This document shows, piece after piece, positions 1-10,058 of a stretch of 64,000 nucleotides of DNA. This stretch comes from Planctomycetota bacterium (GTDB lineage: Bacteria > Planctomycetota > UBA8742 > UBA2392). The notes beneath the pieces were generated by a model that had not been told where the DNA came from, ran no database searches, and saw nothing but the letters and a program-made list of their open reading frames with translations. Position 1 is the stretch's first letter, and each line of letters begins with the position of its first letter. Made by a program: the position numbers and the translations under genes. Location of the stretch: NCBI GenBank assembly GCA_020425605.1, contig JAGQRH010000004.1, positions 123,251 through 187,250 of the forward strand. Reading direction: 5' to 3'.

Positions 1-2
1 AG

Positions 3-322
3 GCCGTGGCCCGCGAGTGCGTCGAGGAAACCGGCGCGATCGTGAACGTGGGCGACATGCTGTGCGTGCTCGAGTTCCATGACCATCACAACGCGACCCA
101 CGCCATCGAGTTCTACTTCGCCTGCACGCTCGAGGGCGGCAAGATCGGCATGGGCAACGTGCCCGACAGCGCACAGGTCGCGGTCGAGTGGATCGATCCG
201 CAGAAGCTGAAGAAGATCGACATGCGGCCTTCCGACCTGGTGCCGGTCATCAGTGAGCTGAAGGGCTTCAAGTACCTGGGCGACGTCTCCACCCGCCTGC
301 AGCGCGTTGACCCCTCTGACGC

Positions 323-326
<4 letters not shown>
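3..326 (+). CDS. Nudix hydrolase, C-terminal part (cut by window start)
   Basis: The reading frame is open from the first bases and ends at TGA 324-326. It begins inside a Nudix box: the residues REC-VEETG fit the REUXEEXGU half of the motif that binds Mg2+ and the diphosphate of the substrate. The GTG at position 6 is internal, so the true start lies before the window. The remaining 107 residues form the usual beta-strand plus C-terminal helix part of the fold. The substrate (nucleotide sugar, dNTP, ADP-ribose) cannot be told. The stop overlaps the next start (ATGA), suggesting coupled translation with the flavoprotein that follows. Confidence 0.85.
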
Positions 327-1543
<1,217 letters not shown>

Positions 1544-1552
1544 GGTAGCGAT

Positions 1553-2113
1553 ATGCCTACTTGGTGGTTCGTACGTCATGGGGAATCGCAGGCGCAGACC
1601 GGCGAATGGGACGGTCCCGACCATGAGACGCCGCTGTCACGCCTCGGCGAGCAGCAGGCCGACTCGCTCGCGCCGGCCGTCGCCGAGCTACCGATCCAGC
1701 GCGTGCTGGTCTCACCGTACCTCCGCGCGCGCCAGACGGCCGAGCGTGCCGCACGCCTGCTGAGCCATGAGCACCAAATCGTGCACGACCTGCGTGAGCG
1801 CGTGATGGGCGAGGAATACCGCCGCCGCTACTACGAGCCTGAAGTCAGCATCAAGCTCGCGACGTGGGACTTCACGCCGCCGAATGGCGAGAGCATCGTA
1901 GCCGCCGCCGGGCGTGCCATCCGCGCGCTTGCGGCGCTCGATGGCCCGCACAACACGATCGTCTTTGCGCATGGCCGCATACTCGCGGGCGTGCTGACAC
2001 TGCTCGATGCTGTCGATCCATCTACCGGCGTCGAGCCGATCGCCAACTGCGTGCCGGTCATTCGCAAGCTGCCGGTGGGCAGCTGGGCGAGCCTGGCGGA
2101 GAAGCTGGAATGA
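1553..2113 (+). CDS. Histidine phosphatase (phosphoglycerate mutase-like) family protein
   Basis: A 186-residue protein with the catalytic RHG motif at the N-terminus (VRHGES, residues 7-12), the phosphate-pocket arginines in SPYLRARQTAE (about residues 52-62) and the second catalytic histidine in FAHGRIL (about residues 139-145). The phosphohistidine mechanism is that of broad-specificity phosphatases such as CobC, GpmB and SixA. The specific substrate cannot be inferred. It sits in the 1-3 kb plus-strand run, and its TGA overlaps the ATG of the following lipoprotein. Confidence 0.88.
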   Translation: MPTWWFVRHGESQAQTGEWDGPDHETPLSRLGEQQADSLAPAVAELPIQRVLVSPYLRARQTAERAARLLSHEHQIVHDLRERVMGEEYRRRYYEPEVSIKLATWDFTPPNGESIVAAAGRAIRALAALDGPHNTIVFAHGRILAGVLTLLDAVDPSTGVEPIANCVPVIRKLPVGSWASLAEKLE

Positions 2114-2481
2114 AGCTGCTGAGTGCCCTGTTGATTTCTCTGGCCATGCTTGGCGCCGCCTGCGGATCAACCGAGCCGGCAACAGCCCATGACTGCGCCG
2201 AGGCCTACTTCAAGGCACAGGTGGCGTTTGACGTGGATCGCATGATCGAGTTGACGGCCGAGGCCAGCCGCGAGCAGGCCCGCAAGCAGATCGAAGATCA
2301 ACTGAAGGCCAAGCGCGACAAGATCGAGCGCATGGTCATCACCATCACCGGAGAGCGCGTCGAGGGCGAGCGCACCATCATCAGCTTTCACCACATCACG
2401 TTCTTCAAGGACGGCAAACGCGCCGAGTACGACGCCGAGCGCCAACTGGTAAAGGAAGACGGCAAGTGGCGCGTGTTGTAG
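2110..2481 (+). CDS. Small lipoprotein, DUF4878/NTF2-like
   Basis: The ATG at 2110 overlaps the previous stop (ATGA) and begins a signal peptide ending in a lipobox (LGAAC, Cys at about residue 17), so this 123-residue protein should be lipid-anchored. The mature part starts with a helix (CAEAYFKAQVAFDVDRMIEL) and continues with a beta-rich stretch ending KEDGKWRVL. That layout is typical of NTF2-like DUF4878 lipoproteins, where a helix precedes a sheet ending in a conserved Trp. The function is unknown. A longer in-frame extension upstream lies within the phosphatase gene and lacks a signal peptide, so it was rejected. Confidence 0.75.
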   Translation: MKLLSALLISLAMLGAACGSTEPATAHDCAEAYFKAQVAFDVDRMIELTAEASREQARKQIEDQLKAKRDKIERMVITITGERVEGERTIISFHHITFFKDGKRAEYDAERQLVKEDGKWRVL

Positions 2482-2506
2482 CGTCATCGGCCACTGAGGA
2501 GTCACT

Positions 2507-3136
2507 ATGAAGAAGCTGCTGTTGCTGACAGGCCTGCTGGCCGTGCTGATCGCGGGCTGCGTTTCCGGGCCGCCGCCGCGAGACGCGGAGTATTGGCGGA
2601 ACTTCGTAAACGACTCGCCGCCGAGTTCGGATGAAGACATCGAGTTCTTCCCGCAGGGCGAGGTCGACCGCGATGTCGAGCTTGGTGAGGCCAGCGACTT
2701 TCACTTCAAGTTTATCGAGACCATGAATGCGGCGCCGATCTGGGTGATGGAAGTACGCGAGGACCGCAGCGGCTACTTCATCTTCAACGAAGGCTGGATC
2801 GACGGCGCAATCCCGCGCAGCCGCAACCGCAAGGTTGAGTTCAAGCTCAGCGCAGACGAGTACGGCAAGGTCCGAAGCGCGATCATCAACAGCGGGTTCC
2901 TCAGCGTGCGCAACGACTTTAGCGGCAGCGGCACGACTGACTGGAACATCGGCGTAGCGGCCGGCGGCGGCACGAAAGCCGTCAAGCTGGAAGGCGCCCA
3001 GCCCAACGAGGCACGCGAGATCGTGTATGGCGTCTACGAAATCGTCGTCAAGCCGCGCTACGCAGCAATGGTCGACGCGCCCGTGTTCGAGCCCGAAGAC
3101 TGGCAACACGCACCGGAGTACCAGCCGCTGCGCTGA
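2507..3136 (+). CDS. Lipoprotein of unknown function
   Basis: A 209-residue protein starting at ATG 2507 after a GAGGAG-like ribosome site. A short hydrophobic signal ends in a lipobox (LIAGC, Cys about residue 18). The mature part contains two beta-rich regions, an acidic linker after the lipid anchor and several Trp residues near the C-terminus (EDWQHAPEYQP). I do not recognise a family. It follows another lipoprotein gene by 25 bp and probably shares its mRNA, so the two may act together at the envelope. Confidence 0.7.
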   Translation: MKKLLLLTGLLAVLIAGCVSGPPPRDAEYWRNFVNDSPPSSDEDIEFFPQGEVDRDVELGEASDFHFKFIETMNAAPIWVMEVREDRSGYFIFNEGWIDGAIPRSRNRKVEFKLSADEYGKVRSAIINSGFLSVRNDFSGSGTTDWNIGVAAGGGTKAVKLEGAQPNEAREIVYGVYEIVVKPRYAAMVDAPVFEPEDWQHAPEYQPLR

Positions 3137-3149
3137 CGCGGCTTGCCAC

Positions 3150-3881
3150 TCAGCCAGCTTTGGGCGAGCGTTTGGTGGGAAACTTGGGTTGCGGTAGCCT
3201 CAACGGTTGCCGCTCGACATTGGGCGAGGACGTGAACACTGGACGTGTCTGCCCGACCTCGCCCCCAACTGGAACACCTTCCGCGCCGCACGCCAGCACA
3301 TGCGCGGCAAGGATTGCGGAATTCAGGGCATGGTCAAGCAACGGACGCTGGTCGGTCATCGTCTCCTGACCACCCCAGAACCGGAGAGTGACGACTCCTG
3401 CCTTTAGCGTCAGGTCGGCAGCCGATAGGGCTACGTTCAGCAGTGCATTTGCGAAGTCCGTTTGGGCAAACATGGCCTTCGTTGTGGCTTGATCGTGCGC
3501 GCAGATTCTGAAATGCGAATCTATGTCCACGTCTCCTGTCTGAACGTCTTTGGATTCAGTGCGCCCGCGGTATCTGGCGCTGTGGATTTCCAGCCCTGCG
3601 GGCAGATTCGCGGGGACTTCGGCCGTAGCAGAGACAGTGAGGTGAAGGTTCTGTCCGACCGCGTGGCCCCAACCACCGCCGCCCATGGATTGCTCTTCCA
3701 GACACAACTCAAGTCGGGGCCCACCACCCACTCGGATGAAGCGTGATCCGTCACGGATCATCGCATTCTGCTCGGCCCACTTTGCAAGTCGTGACCTTCG
3801 CCGACTAACTACGAGCAGCGTTGCGGCGATCAAGACGACCGGGATTGCCAGGTGAATGACTAGGTGCGCGATCAGTACCAT
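3150..3881 (-). CDS. Hypothetical membrane-anchored protein
   Basis: A 243-residue frame with one strongly hydrophobic N-terminal helix (residues about 2-25, VLIAHLVIHLAIPVVLIAA), then a basic stop-transfer RRR. The soluble part has a glycine cluster (GGGGWG, about 67-72) and mixed alpha/beta content. No known domain is recognised. It points toward the lipoproteins at 2-3 kb and ends 14 bp from them. Base composition is slightly less GC-rich than its neighbours, and no clear ribosome site precedes the ATG, so the exact start is uncertain. The membrane helix followed by a plausible soluble domain supports a real gene over a chance frame. Confidence 0.55.
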   Translation of the reverse strand: MVLIAHLVIHLAIPVVLIAATLLVVSRRRSRLAKWAEQNAMIRDGSRFIRVGGGPRLELCLEEQSMGGGGWGHAVGQNLHLTVSATAEVPANLPAGLEIHSARYRGRTESKDVQTGDVDIDSHFRICAHDQATTKAMFAQTDFANALLNVALSAADLTLKAGVVTLRFWGGQETMTDQRPLLDHALNSAILAAHVLACGAEGVPVGGEVGQTRPVFTSSPNVERQPLRLPQPKFPTKRSPKAG

Positions 3882-3981
3882 TGGCTCGAACCCGGGATAT
3901 CCAGCACAATAACAACCGCCAACTTGTGGATTTCATCCAATCGGCGATTTCCTTTTCCATAGTTTTTGCTTTACTAAGTGC

Positions 3982-4854
3982 ATGGCCAATGTGAAGCACA
4001 GGCGCAGTGAGAATGCACCCGGCGACTTCTATGTCGATGAGTCGTGCATTGATTGCGCCACCTGCCGCTGGATGGCGCCGGAGGTTTTCAATGCACAGGG
4101 CGGCATGTCGGCCGTGTATCACCAGCCGACAGACGACGCCCAGCGCGCGGCGGCCTTGCGGGCCGTCGTGGCATGCCCCACCGCGAGCATTGGCGTCACT
4201 GAACCGGGCTCACGGGCGCTGCTGAAGGACGCGGTCGCCCAGTTCCCCCACGAGCTGGAAGACGGCGTCCACCACTGCGGCTTTCACAGCGAGAACAGCT
4301 ATGGCGCTGCCAGCTACTTCATCCGGCGCGAGGGTGGCAACGTGCTGGTGGATTCGCCACGTTTCGCCGCGCCCCTGGTCAAGCGCATCGAGGCGCTGGG
4401 TGGCATCCGCTGGATGTTCCTCACCCACCGCGACGACGTCGCCGACCACGAGAAGTGGGCCGCCAAATTCGGCTGCGAGCGCATCATCATGGCCGCAGAC
4501 GCGCGCGGCATGAACGCCGAGACCAAGCTCAAGGGTGACGACGACTACGAGATCGCCCCCGGCCTGACCGTCATCCCGACGCCCGGCCACACGCGCGGCT
4601 CAGCCTGTCTCCATTATGCCGACAGGTTCCTGTTCACCGGCGACCACATGGCCTGGTCTCAGCGGCTGGGGCACCTGTACGCATTCCGCAGCGCCTGCTG
4701 GTATGACTGGGACGAAGTCGTGAAGTCACTGCACCGGCTTGCGGATCTGACCTTCGAATGGGTGCTGCCGGGACACGGCTGGCCTCTGCACGCTTCGCGG
4801 GTAGAAGCCGCCCGCCAGCTGAAAAGCTGCCTTGAGTGGGCAAAGACCGCCTAA
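3982..4854 (+). CDS. Ferredoxin-metallo-beta-lactamase fusion protein
   Basis: A 290-residue two-domain protein. Residues about 15-75 are ferredoxin-like: CIDCATC resembles the CxxCxxC part of a 4Fe-4S site, followed by a MAPEVF segment and a later Cys in VVACP, matching one-cluster 4Fe-4S ferredoxins. Residues about 95-285 form a metallo-beta-lactamase fold: THRDDVADH (a variant of HxHxDH with Arg and Asp in place of the usual second His region), PGHTRG, FTGDH and the terminal PGHG. Such fusions occur in cyanobacteria, plants and other bacteria; the substrate is unknown. A redox-sensitive hydrolase or an electron-coupled enzyme are both possible. The gene appears to stand alone. Confidence 0.85.
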   Translation: MANVKHRRSENAPGDFYVDESCIDCATCRWMAPEVFNAQGGMSAVYHQPTDDAQRAAALRAVVACPTASIGVTEPGSRALLKDAVAQFPHELEDGVHHCGFHSENSYGAASYFIRREGGNVLVDSPRFAAPLVKRIEALGGIRWMFLTHRDDVADHEKWAAKFGCERIIMAADARGMNAETKLKGDDDYEIAPGLTVIPTPGHTRGSACLHYADRFLFTGDHMAWSQRLGHLYAFRSACWYDWDEVVKSLHRLADLTFEWVLPGHGWPLHASRVEAARQLKSCLEWAKTA

Positions 4855-4937
4855 GCGCCCGCCGGGGCACTCTTTACACAGCCTTGATAAGCGTGTGCGG
4901 AAGCACAAACCCGGCTGTTCAAAAAGGTGGGCCTCTT

Positions 4938-4943
4938 TATAAT
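4938..4943 (+). promoter_or_regulatory. Candidate -10 element (TATAAT)
   Basis: A perfect sigma70-type TATAAT lies in an AT-richer pocket of the 205-bp gap before the coiled-coil membrane protein. The hexamer 17 bp upstream (CTGTTC) is a poor -35, so the call rests on the -10 alone. Confidence 0.35.
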
Positions 4944-5059
4944 GGCCGCCCTCATGAATCACCGGTTACTGTTGTCCCGGGATGAAATTCCCGAAAGGCA
5001 AACTGAAACCATGGACGGAAGTTGAACCCTCAGACCCCCGAGAGGGAAGGAGCGAGCGA

Positions 5060-5965
5060 ATGAAGTGGGCACTCATCGGAATCGTAGCATTGGCAGTGAT
5101 CGGCGGCGGTGGATACGCCATTTACAAGCTCACGGACGCACCGGAGCAGGCACAGGAATGGTGGGACGAGAAGAAGCTCGATAACTTCGAGACTCTCGCC
5201 AACCGCGAACTGGACGACTTCGAAAAGAAGATTGCCGAGCACAAGCAGATCCAGAAGAAGATGAAGGTTGATCGCGTGCTTTGGGCCGGCCATGCCGAGC
5301 TTGGCGACGCCAACTTCAAGGAACAGAAAGACACCGGTTTCTGGACGCTCTACGGCTACGAGCACGAAATCGAGCACCGCACCAAGCAGGGTGAAGCCCT
5401 CGCTTCCTCCTACAAGGAAGCGGCCGGCGCTGCCAACGCGGTCATCGATGCCGACACCGGCGAACTCGCGGCCGACGCCATGATCACCTGCCGCATCCCG
5501 CAGAAGGACGGCACAACCATCAGCCGCGAAATGAAGGCGGAAGACGTGATCGCCCAGCTCGGCAACATCGAGAACGCGCTGGTCGAGGCTGAAGCCAACA
5601 AGGACCGTGTGGCGCAGATGGTTGACCAGTACGACCAGTCCATCGAGGCCTGGAACGTGCAGATCGCCAAGGAAGAAGAAGAGATCAAGGAACTGCGCAA
5701 GCAAGTCAAGAGCATCAGTGCCGAGATCAAGCTGCAGAAGGCCAAGGAAGACCTCGCCGAGTTGAACAAGACGATCAACGGCGACAGCGACGACAGCGAG
5801 CTTGGCAAGCTGATTCGCGGCTTTGAGCAGCGCAAGACCAAGTTCAAGGCCGAAGAGCTGGTGGCCGCGGACGAAGGCAAGAAGGGCGGAGGCAGCGTCA
5901 GCCTGTCGGACCTCGACAAGCCGACCAAGACCGACGGCGCCAAGAAGAGCCGCTTCCTGAAGTAG
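5060..5965 (+). CDS. Single-pass membrane protein with long coiled coil
   Basis: The ATG at 5060 is preferred to the one at 4982 because a GGAAGGAG ribosome site lies just before it and the protein then opens with its membrane helix (KWALIGIVALAVIGGGGYAIY). The 301 residues that follow are rich in Glu, Lys and Gln heptads (about residues 180-245), with a Gly-Gly-Gly-Ser linker near the C-terminus. No enzymatic motif is visible. A structural or scaffold role at the membrane is likely. The architecture and the GG-GY-IY helix end resemble the smaller protein at 23101-23706. A perfect hairpin terminator follows directly. Confidence 0.72.
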   Translation: MKWALIGIVALAVIGGGGYAIYKLTDAPEQAQEWWDEKKLDNFETLANRELDDFEKKIAEHKQIQKKMKVDRVLWAGHAELGDANFKEQKDTGFWTLYGYEHEIEHRTKQGEALASSYKEAAGAANAVIDADTGELAADAMITCRIPQKDGTTISREMKAEDVIAQLGNIENALVEAEANKDRVAQMVDQYDQSIEAWNVQIAKEEEEIKELRKQVKSISAEIKLQKAKEDLAELNKTINGDSDDSELGKLIRGFEQRKTKFKAEELVAADEGKKGGGSVSLSDLDKPTKTDGAKKSRFLK

Positions 5966-5982
5966 GGAATCGGACGGTAGAG

Positions 5983-6014
5983 AAGCCCCCGCTGAAAGGC
6001 GGGGGCTTTGCTTT
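5983..6014. terminator. Bidirectional intrinsic terminator
   Basis: A perfect 10-bp stem (5983-5992 pairing with 5999-6008) with a six-base loop is followed by TTGCTTT on the plus strand. It lies between the convergent ends of the coiled-coil gene and gluQRS, so it could serve both, with the run AAG on the other side giving a short U tract. Confidence 0.85.
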
Positions 6015-6978
6015 AACCACGCAACCAGGCCAGATGCTCAGCCGTGATGGCGAAGTCGTCCCGCCCGATCCGCTTCAGATCGAACTCCCCCACCAGATCG
6101 GCCGGCTGCGCGGGGCGCAGCTCGGTCAGCAGGCCTGCACTCCATGCCAGCAGGCCAAGCACGCGTGCGGGATCCACGCCGGACTCGCGCAGATGGGCCA
6201 AAGCCAGGTCACCATCGCGCTTGGCCATGCGACGCCCGGCGGCATCCTGAATGAACGGCACGTGCGCCCATTGCCTCGGCGGCGTCAGCTCTAGAGCTTC
6301 ATACAGCGCCAGCTGCCGGGCGGTGCTGGATATCAGGTCGCGCCCGCGCAGGACTTGCGTGACGGCCTGATCGGCGTCGTCGACGGTGACGGCGAGCTGA
6401 TAGCTGGGCAGATTGTCGCGACGCCAGAGCACGAAGTCGCCCAGTGTTGACGGGTCAATGGTAATGTCCCCCTGCACCTCGTCATGAAACTCGACGGGCT
6501 CGGAGTCCCACAGGAAGCGCCATGCGGGCGTGATGCCACTTTCAAGTCTGGCTTGCTCGAAGCCGCGCCAGCGCCCGCGGCAGGTGCCGGGATAGATTGC
6601 TCCCTCGTCGCCGTGCGGGGCGCTCGACGCCTCCTCGATGTCCTTGCGAGTGCACGTGCAGGGGTATGCAAGTCCGGCTTCAGCCAGTCGCGTCAGGTGT
6701 GTTCGGTAGAACTCGAAGCGGGTGTGCTGGTCGTACTCGCCGGGTGGGTCGCCCGCGTGCGGGCCGGCATCCCAATCGAGCCCAAGCCATGCCAGCTCGC
6801 TTAGCGAGGCCTCGCGCAGCTCGGGCTTGCAGCGGGCCTGGTCGATGTCCTCGATGCGCATGACCACGCGGCCTTGTTCATGCCGAGCCCACAGCCACGC
6901 CAGCAGGAAGCTGCGCGCGTTGCCCAAGTGCAGATAGCCGGATGGCGTCGGTGCGAGTCTGCCGACGACGTGGCTCAC
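6013..6978 (-). CDS. gluQRS: Glutamyl-Q tRNA(Asp) synthetase
   Basis: A 321-residue class I synthetase catalytic core without an anticodon-binding domain. HLGNAR (residues 17-22) is the HIGH-motif variant, and RMAKRDGD around residue 255 stands for KMSKS. The insertion with CTC and YPGTC supplies the zinc-binding cysteines typical of this family. GluQRS attaches glutamate to queuosine at the wobble base of tRNA(Asp), so the host should make queuosine. The GTG start overlaps the stop of the dehydrogenase gene upstream by 4 bp, indicating coupling. Discrimination from full-length GltX rests on length and the Cys-rich insertion. Confidence 0.92.
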   Translation of the reverse strand: MSHVVGRLAPTPSGYLHLGNARSFLLAWLWARHEQGRVVMRIEDIDQARCKPELREASLSELAWLGLDWDAGPHAGDPPGEYDQHTRFEFYRTHLTRLAEAGLAYPCTCTRKDIEEASSAPHGDEGAIYPGTCRGRWRGFEQARLESGITPAWRFLWDSEPVEFHDEVQGDITIDPSTLGDFVLWRRDNLPSYQLAVTVDDADQAVTQVLRGRDLISSTARQLALYEALELTPPRQWAHVPFIQDAAGRRMAKRDGDLALAHLRESGVDPARVLGLLAWSAGLLTELRPAQPADLVGEFDLKRIGRDDFAITAEHLAWLRG

Positions 6979-7982
6979 GCGAGGCGCTCCCGCGCTATGG
7001 CGTCGGCAACCTCGTTCGTGGGTTTGCCTTCCTTGGCGGCACGCTCGAGAACCATCAGCGTGTTGGCGTGGATCTTGTCTACCACGTCAAAGCCGACCTC
7101 ATGCCCCTCGACGTACTCGGTCACGCCCTTGATCAGCGCACCAGCATTGGCGACGTAATCCGGCACCCATACGATACCCGCCTTGCGCAAAGATTCTCCC
7201 GCGGCCGGGCTGGCAAGCTGGTTATTGGCGCTGCCGGCGATGATCGCGCAACGCAGGCTGTCCGCATTCTGTACGGTGAGAATGCTGCCGAGCGCGCATG
7301 GGGAAAGCACATCCACCTCGGCACTCAGGACGCGGGCGGCGTTCACCACCTCGCACTCCATCTTCTCGCCGACTTCGGCCGCGAGGGCCTGGTCGGCGTC
7401 CGCCACGAACAGCTCGGCGCCTTCGGCATGCAGCATGGTGACCAGTTCAGCCCCCACCGCGCCGAGGCCCTGCACCGCGACGCTGCGGCCCTCGAAAGAT
7501 TCGCTTCCGAACTTGTGCTTCAGCGCGGCCTTGATTGCAGCCATCACCCCGCGGGCTGTGGCCTTTCCAAAGTCGAGGTCCTTGGCAACGAACTTTGTTT
7601 CCTTGGCAACCTCGACAAGGTCCGCATGCGTCGTGCCGACGTCGAGACCGGTGAAGTAGTGCCCGCCGAACTGTTCAATCGCGCGGCCGAGCGCCTGGAA
7701 GGCCTTGGCCCGGTCCATGCCGTCGGTCTTGATCACGACGACTTTGCCCCCGCCTGCGGGCAGATCGGCGCATGCGGCCTTGTAGCTCATGGCCTGGGCG
7801 AGGCGCACGGCGTCGGTAACCCCGGCACTCTGCGTCTGGTAGCTCAGCGTGCGGATGCCCCCGAAGGCGGGCCCCCGGCGCGTGCTGTGGATGGCAATGA
7901 TGGCATTGAGACCGGACGCCGCGTCACTGACAAAGGTCAATGACTGGCAACCATACTCATCGAGTACTTTGAATAGCGGCAT
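6975..7982 (-). CDS. Glu/Leu/Phe/Val dehydrogenase (leucine dehydrogenase-like)
   Basis: A 335-residue NAD-dependent amino-acid dehydrogenase. The catalytic lysine lies in PAGGGKVV (about residue 80), followed by GLDVGTTHAD and a Rossmann motif VQGLGAVGAEL (about residues 168-178). Length and motif spelling favour leucine/phenylalanine dehydrogenase over the longer glutamate dehydrogenases. It would interconvert branched-chain amino acids and their 2-oxo acids, a route to branched fatty acids or amino-acid catabolism. It is transcribed divergently from the EamA transporter gene and precedes gluQRS in one operon. Confidence 0.85.
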   Translation of the reverse strand: MPLFKVLDEYGCQSLTFVSDAASGLNAIIAIHSTRRGPAFGGIRTLSYQTQSAGVTDAVRLAQAMSYKAACADLPAGGGKVVVIKTDGMDRAKAFQALGRAIEQFGGHYFTGLDVGTTHADLVEVAKETKFVAKDLDFGKATARGVMAAIKAALKHKFGSESFEGRSVAVQGLGAVGAELVTMLHAEGAELFVADADQALAAEVGEKMECEVVNAARVLSAEVDVLSPCALGSILTVQNADSLRCAIIAGSANNQLASPAAGESLRKAGIVWVPDYVANAGALIKGVTEYVEGHEVGFDVVDKIHANTLMVLERAAKEGKPTNEVADAIARERLA

Positions 7983-8083
7983 CGGTGTCCCTTGTGGGGG
8001 GCCCGCAGTTTAGACTTCCATTGGCGCGCAATGCAAAGAATCCCTCGTATTGCCAAGCCCGCGCCCGATATCACACTGGCCGC

Positions 8084-8992
8084 ATGGCACGCATGCCCTT
8101 CTTCGCACTTCTGCTCGGCATGTTGGCCGTGGCCACCGCACCCCCGCTGATCCTGCTGGCAGATGTGCCGCCGTTTGCGCTGGCGGCGTGGCGGCTGCTG
8201 ATGGTCGCGATCGTGCTGTTGCCATTCACCGCCGGCCGCCTGATCCGCGACCTCAGGCAGCTCAGCGGCCGCGAGCTGACATACCTGATTGCGTCCGGCG
8301 TGCTGTACGGTGTCCACTTCGGGCTGTTCAACCTGGCGTTCGGGCACACGACCAAGGAAAGCGTGGTCGTGCTGCTGGGCGCACAGCCGCTGATGGCGGC
8401 CGCGATCGGCGCGCTTTGGCTTAAGGAGAGCATCACCCGCAAGATGCTGGCGGCGTCGGCCCTCGCAATTGTCGGGCTGCTCATCTTCGTTTGGCACGAC
8501 TACCGCTTCGATCAATCCAACCTGGTCGGTGACGCGCTGGTACTGGCTTGCGGAGTGGCAATCGTGCTCAGCTACAGTGCAGGCCGCAAGCTTCGCCCGC
8601 GTATGAGTCTGATCGGCTATCTCGGGGCGCTGTACACAATCGGCGGGCTGACCTGCCTTGCCAGCGCGCTGGTGGCCGGCGATGCGCTATTCGGCTACGG
8701 CGGAAATCAATGGTTCTGGCTTGGTTTGGCCATACTGGTGCCAACTCTGGTAGGCCATTCGCTGTTTCACTACGTAGTAAAGTACGTGCCCGTGTTCTAC
8801 GTGAACCTTACGATCCTTGGTGAGCCGATACTGGCCCTGTTGCTGATGTACCTGCTGCGCAAGCACTACGAAGTCTTCCGCGAAAGCAGCCTGACCCCCA
8901 CGCAGATTGTGGGCGGCCTGCTGCTGCTGGGCGGAGTGGCGATCGGCCTGCTGGCAGGGCGCAAACCCCAGATGGCGGAGGCATCCCCATGA
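8084..8992 (+). CDS. EamA/DMT-family transporter
   Basis: The ATG at 8084 gives 302 residues that start directly with the first membrane helix (ARMPFFALLLG); an upstream in-frame extension would add a non-hydrophobic stretch and was rejected. About ten hydrophobic helices in two EamA-like halves are visible, including the first-repeat LLILLADVPPFALAAWR and the late LTILGEPILALLLMYLL with its conserved GEP. This family moves metabolites such as amino acids or nucleotides; the substrate is not predictable. The stop overlaps the ATG of the next gene. Confidence 0.85.
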   Translation: MARMPFFALLLGMLAVATAPPLILLADVPPFALAAWRLLMVAIVLLPFTAGRLIRDLRQLSGRELTYLIASGVLYGVHFGLFNLAFGHTTKESVVVLLGAQPLMAAAIGALWLKESITRKMLAASALAIVGLLIFVWHDYRFDQSNLVGDALVLACGVAIVLSYSAGRKLRPRMSLIGYLGALYTIGGLTCLASALVAGDALFGYGGNQWFWLGLAILVPTLVGHSLFHYVVKYVPVFYVNLTILGEPILALLLMYLLRKHYEVFRESSLTPTQIVGGLLLLGGVAIGLLAGRKPQMAEASP

Positions 8993-10026
8993 CCCGAAAA
9001 CTCCTACCGATCGCGCTGATTGCCGGACTGCTTGCGTGGACACTCGCGCCTGCAGGCGCACAAGAGGCTCAGCCCAAGCCGGAGTTCAACAACGCACCTG
9101 TCACCGACGTGCTGCTGTGGGCGCAGAAGTCGATGGGCGTCGGTTTCATCTATGAGGGGGATGTCCTCAACAACCCCGACTCCAAACAGATCCGCAAGGT
9201 CACTGCCAGCCACGTCGAGCCGCAGACCAAGCCCGAGAAGACCCTGCTGCTATTCGAGCTGCTGAAGCGTTGCGGCCTGGTGGCGTTCGAAGTCGGGGGT
9301 ATGCCCGGGCCGACGTATCACCTGTACGCTGCCGACGGCGCGGCGCGCAACGCAGTGATCGTGCGCGCCCCCGAAGAGCTGGGCGGCATGTACTTCGCCT
9401 CGCTTGCCATCGAGCTGCACAGTGCCGGCGTGCAGAGCGTCGCCCCTCGCATCCGCAACGTGCTGACGCCCGGCGTCGGCAGCATTGAAGTGTTCGAAGA
9501 CACCCACAGCCTGATCGTCAGCGACTTCAGTGAGCGGCTGTTGGCCGCCTGGGAAATTGCAATGTCGGCCGACAACGCGCCCGACCGCGAAGACGACCTG
9601 GTGGTGATGGATTACGCGGTTCGTAACGGCACGGCCGAGCGGGCGGTGGCAGCAATCGAGCGCCTGCGCGAAACCAGTGAAACGTGGAAGGCAACCATCA
9701 ACGAGATCGCAAACGTTTTGCTGCTCAGCGGCCGCCGCGACGAGGTCGATCGGGTCATGACGCGCCTGTCGCTGCTCGACGGCCATGAAGAGAACGCCGC
9801 GTTCAAGGAAAGCACACAGACCATCAAGCTGATCTACCTGACGCCCGCCGAGGCTGTCGCGACTCTGCGGCAGATGTTCGAGTCCAAGGTCGCCAGCGGC
9901 GCGGTCCAGATCGGCGGCTTCGAGCGTGATCGCAAGGTGGTGTTCCGTGGCAGCGACTACGACGTTGAGCGGGCTAGAGCCGCGATCAAGGCTGTCGACA
10001 ACAAGCCCGAAAACGAGAAGAAATAG
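8989..10026 (+). CDS. Periplasmic protein with secretin N-domain repeats, no pore domain
   Basis: A 345-residue protein with a signal peptide ending APAGAQ. Residues about 28-110 resemble the short N0-type domain of secretins (NNAPVTDVLLWAQKSMG, then a conserved LLKRCGLV helix). Two or three KH-like N-domains follow (about 130-200, 200-270, 270-340), each with a strand-helix layout and the closing ATLRQMFESKVASGAVQI segment. There is no C-terminal secretin beta-barrel. It may bind a secretin elsewhere or act alone in the periplasm. It overlaps the transporter gene by 4 bp. Confidence 0.65.
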   Translation: MTRKLLPIALIAGLLAWTLAPAGAQEAQPKPEFNNAPVTDVLLWAQKSMGVGFIYEGDVLNNPDSKQIRKVTASHVEPQTKPEKTLLLFELLKRCGLVAFEVGGMPGPTYHLYAADGAARNAVIVRAPEELGGMYFASLAIELHSAGVQSVAPRIRNVLTPGVGSIEVFEDTHSLIVSDFSERLLAAWEIAMSADNAPDREDDLVVMDYAVRNGTAERAVAAIERLRETSETWKATINEIANVLLLSGRRDEVDRVMTRLSLLDGHEENAAFKESTQTIKLIYLTPAEAVATLRQMFESKVASGAVQIGGFERDRKVVFRGSDYDVERARAAIKAVDNKPENEKK

Positions 10027-10058
10027 CCCCTGCCCCAACCCCGGACTAGAATGCCGCC

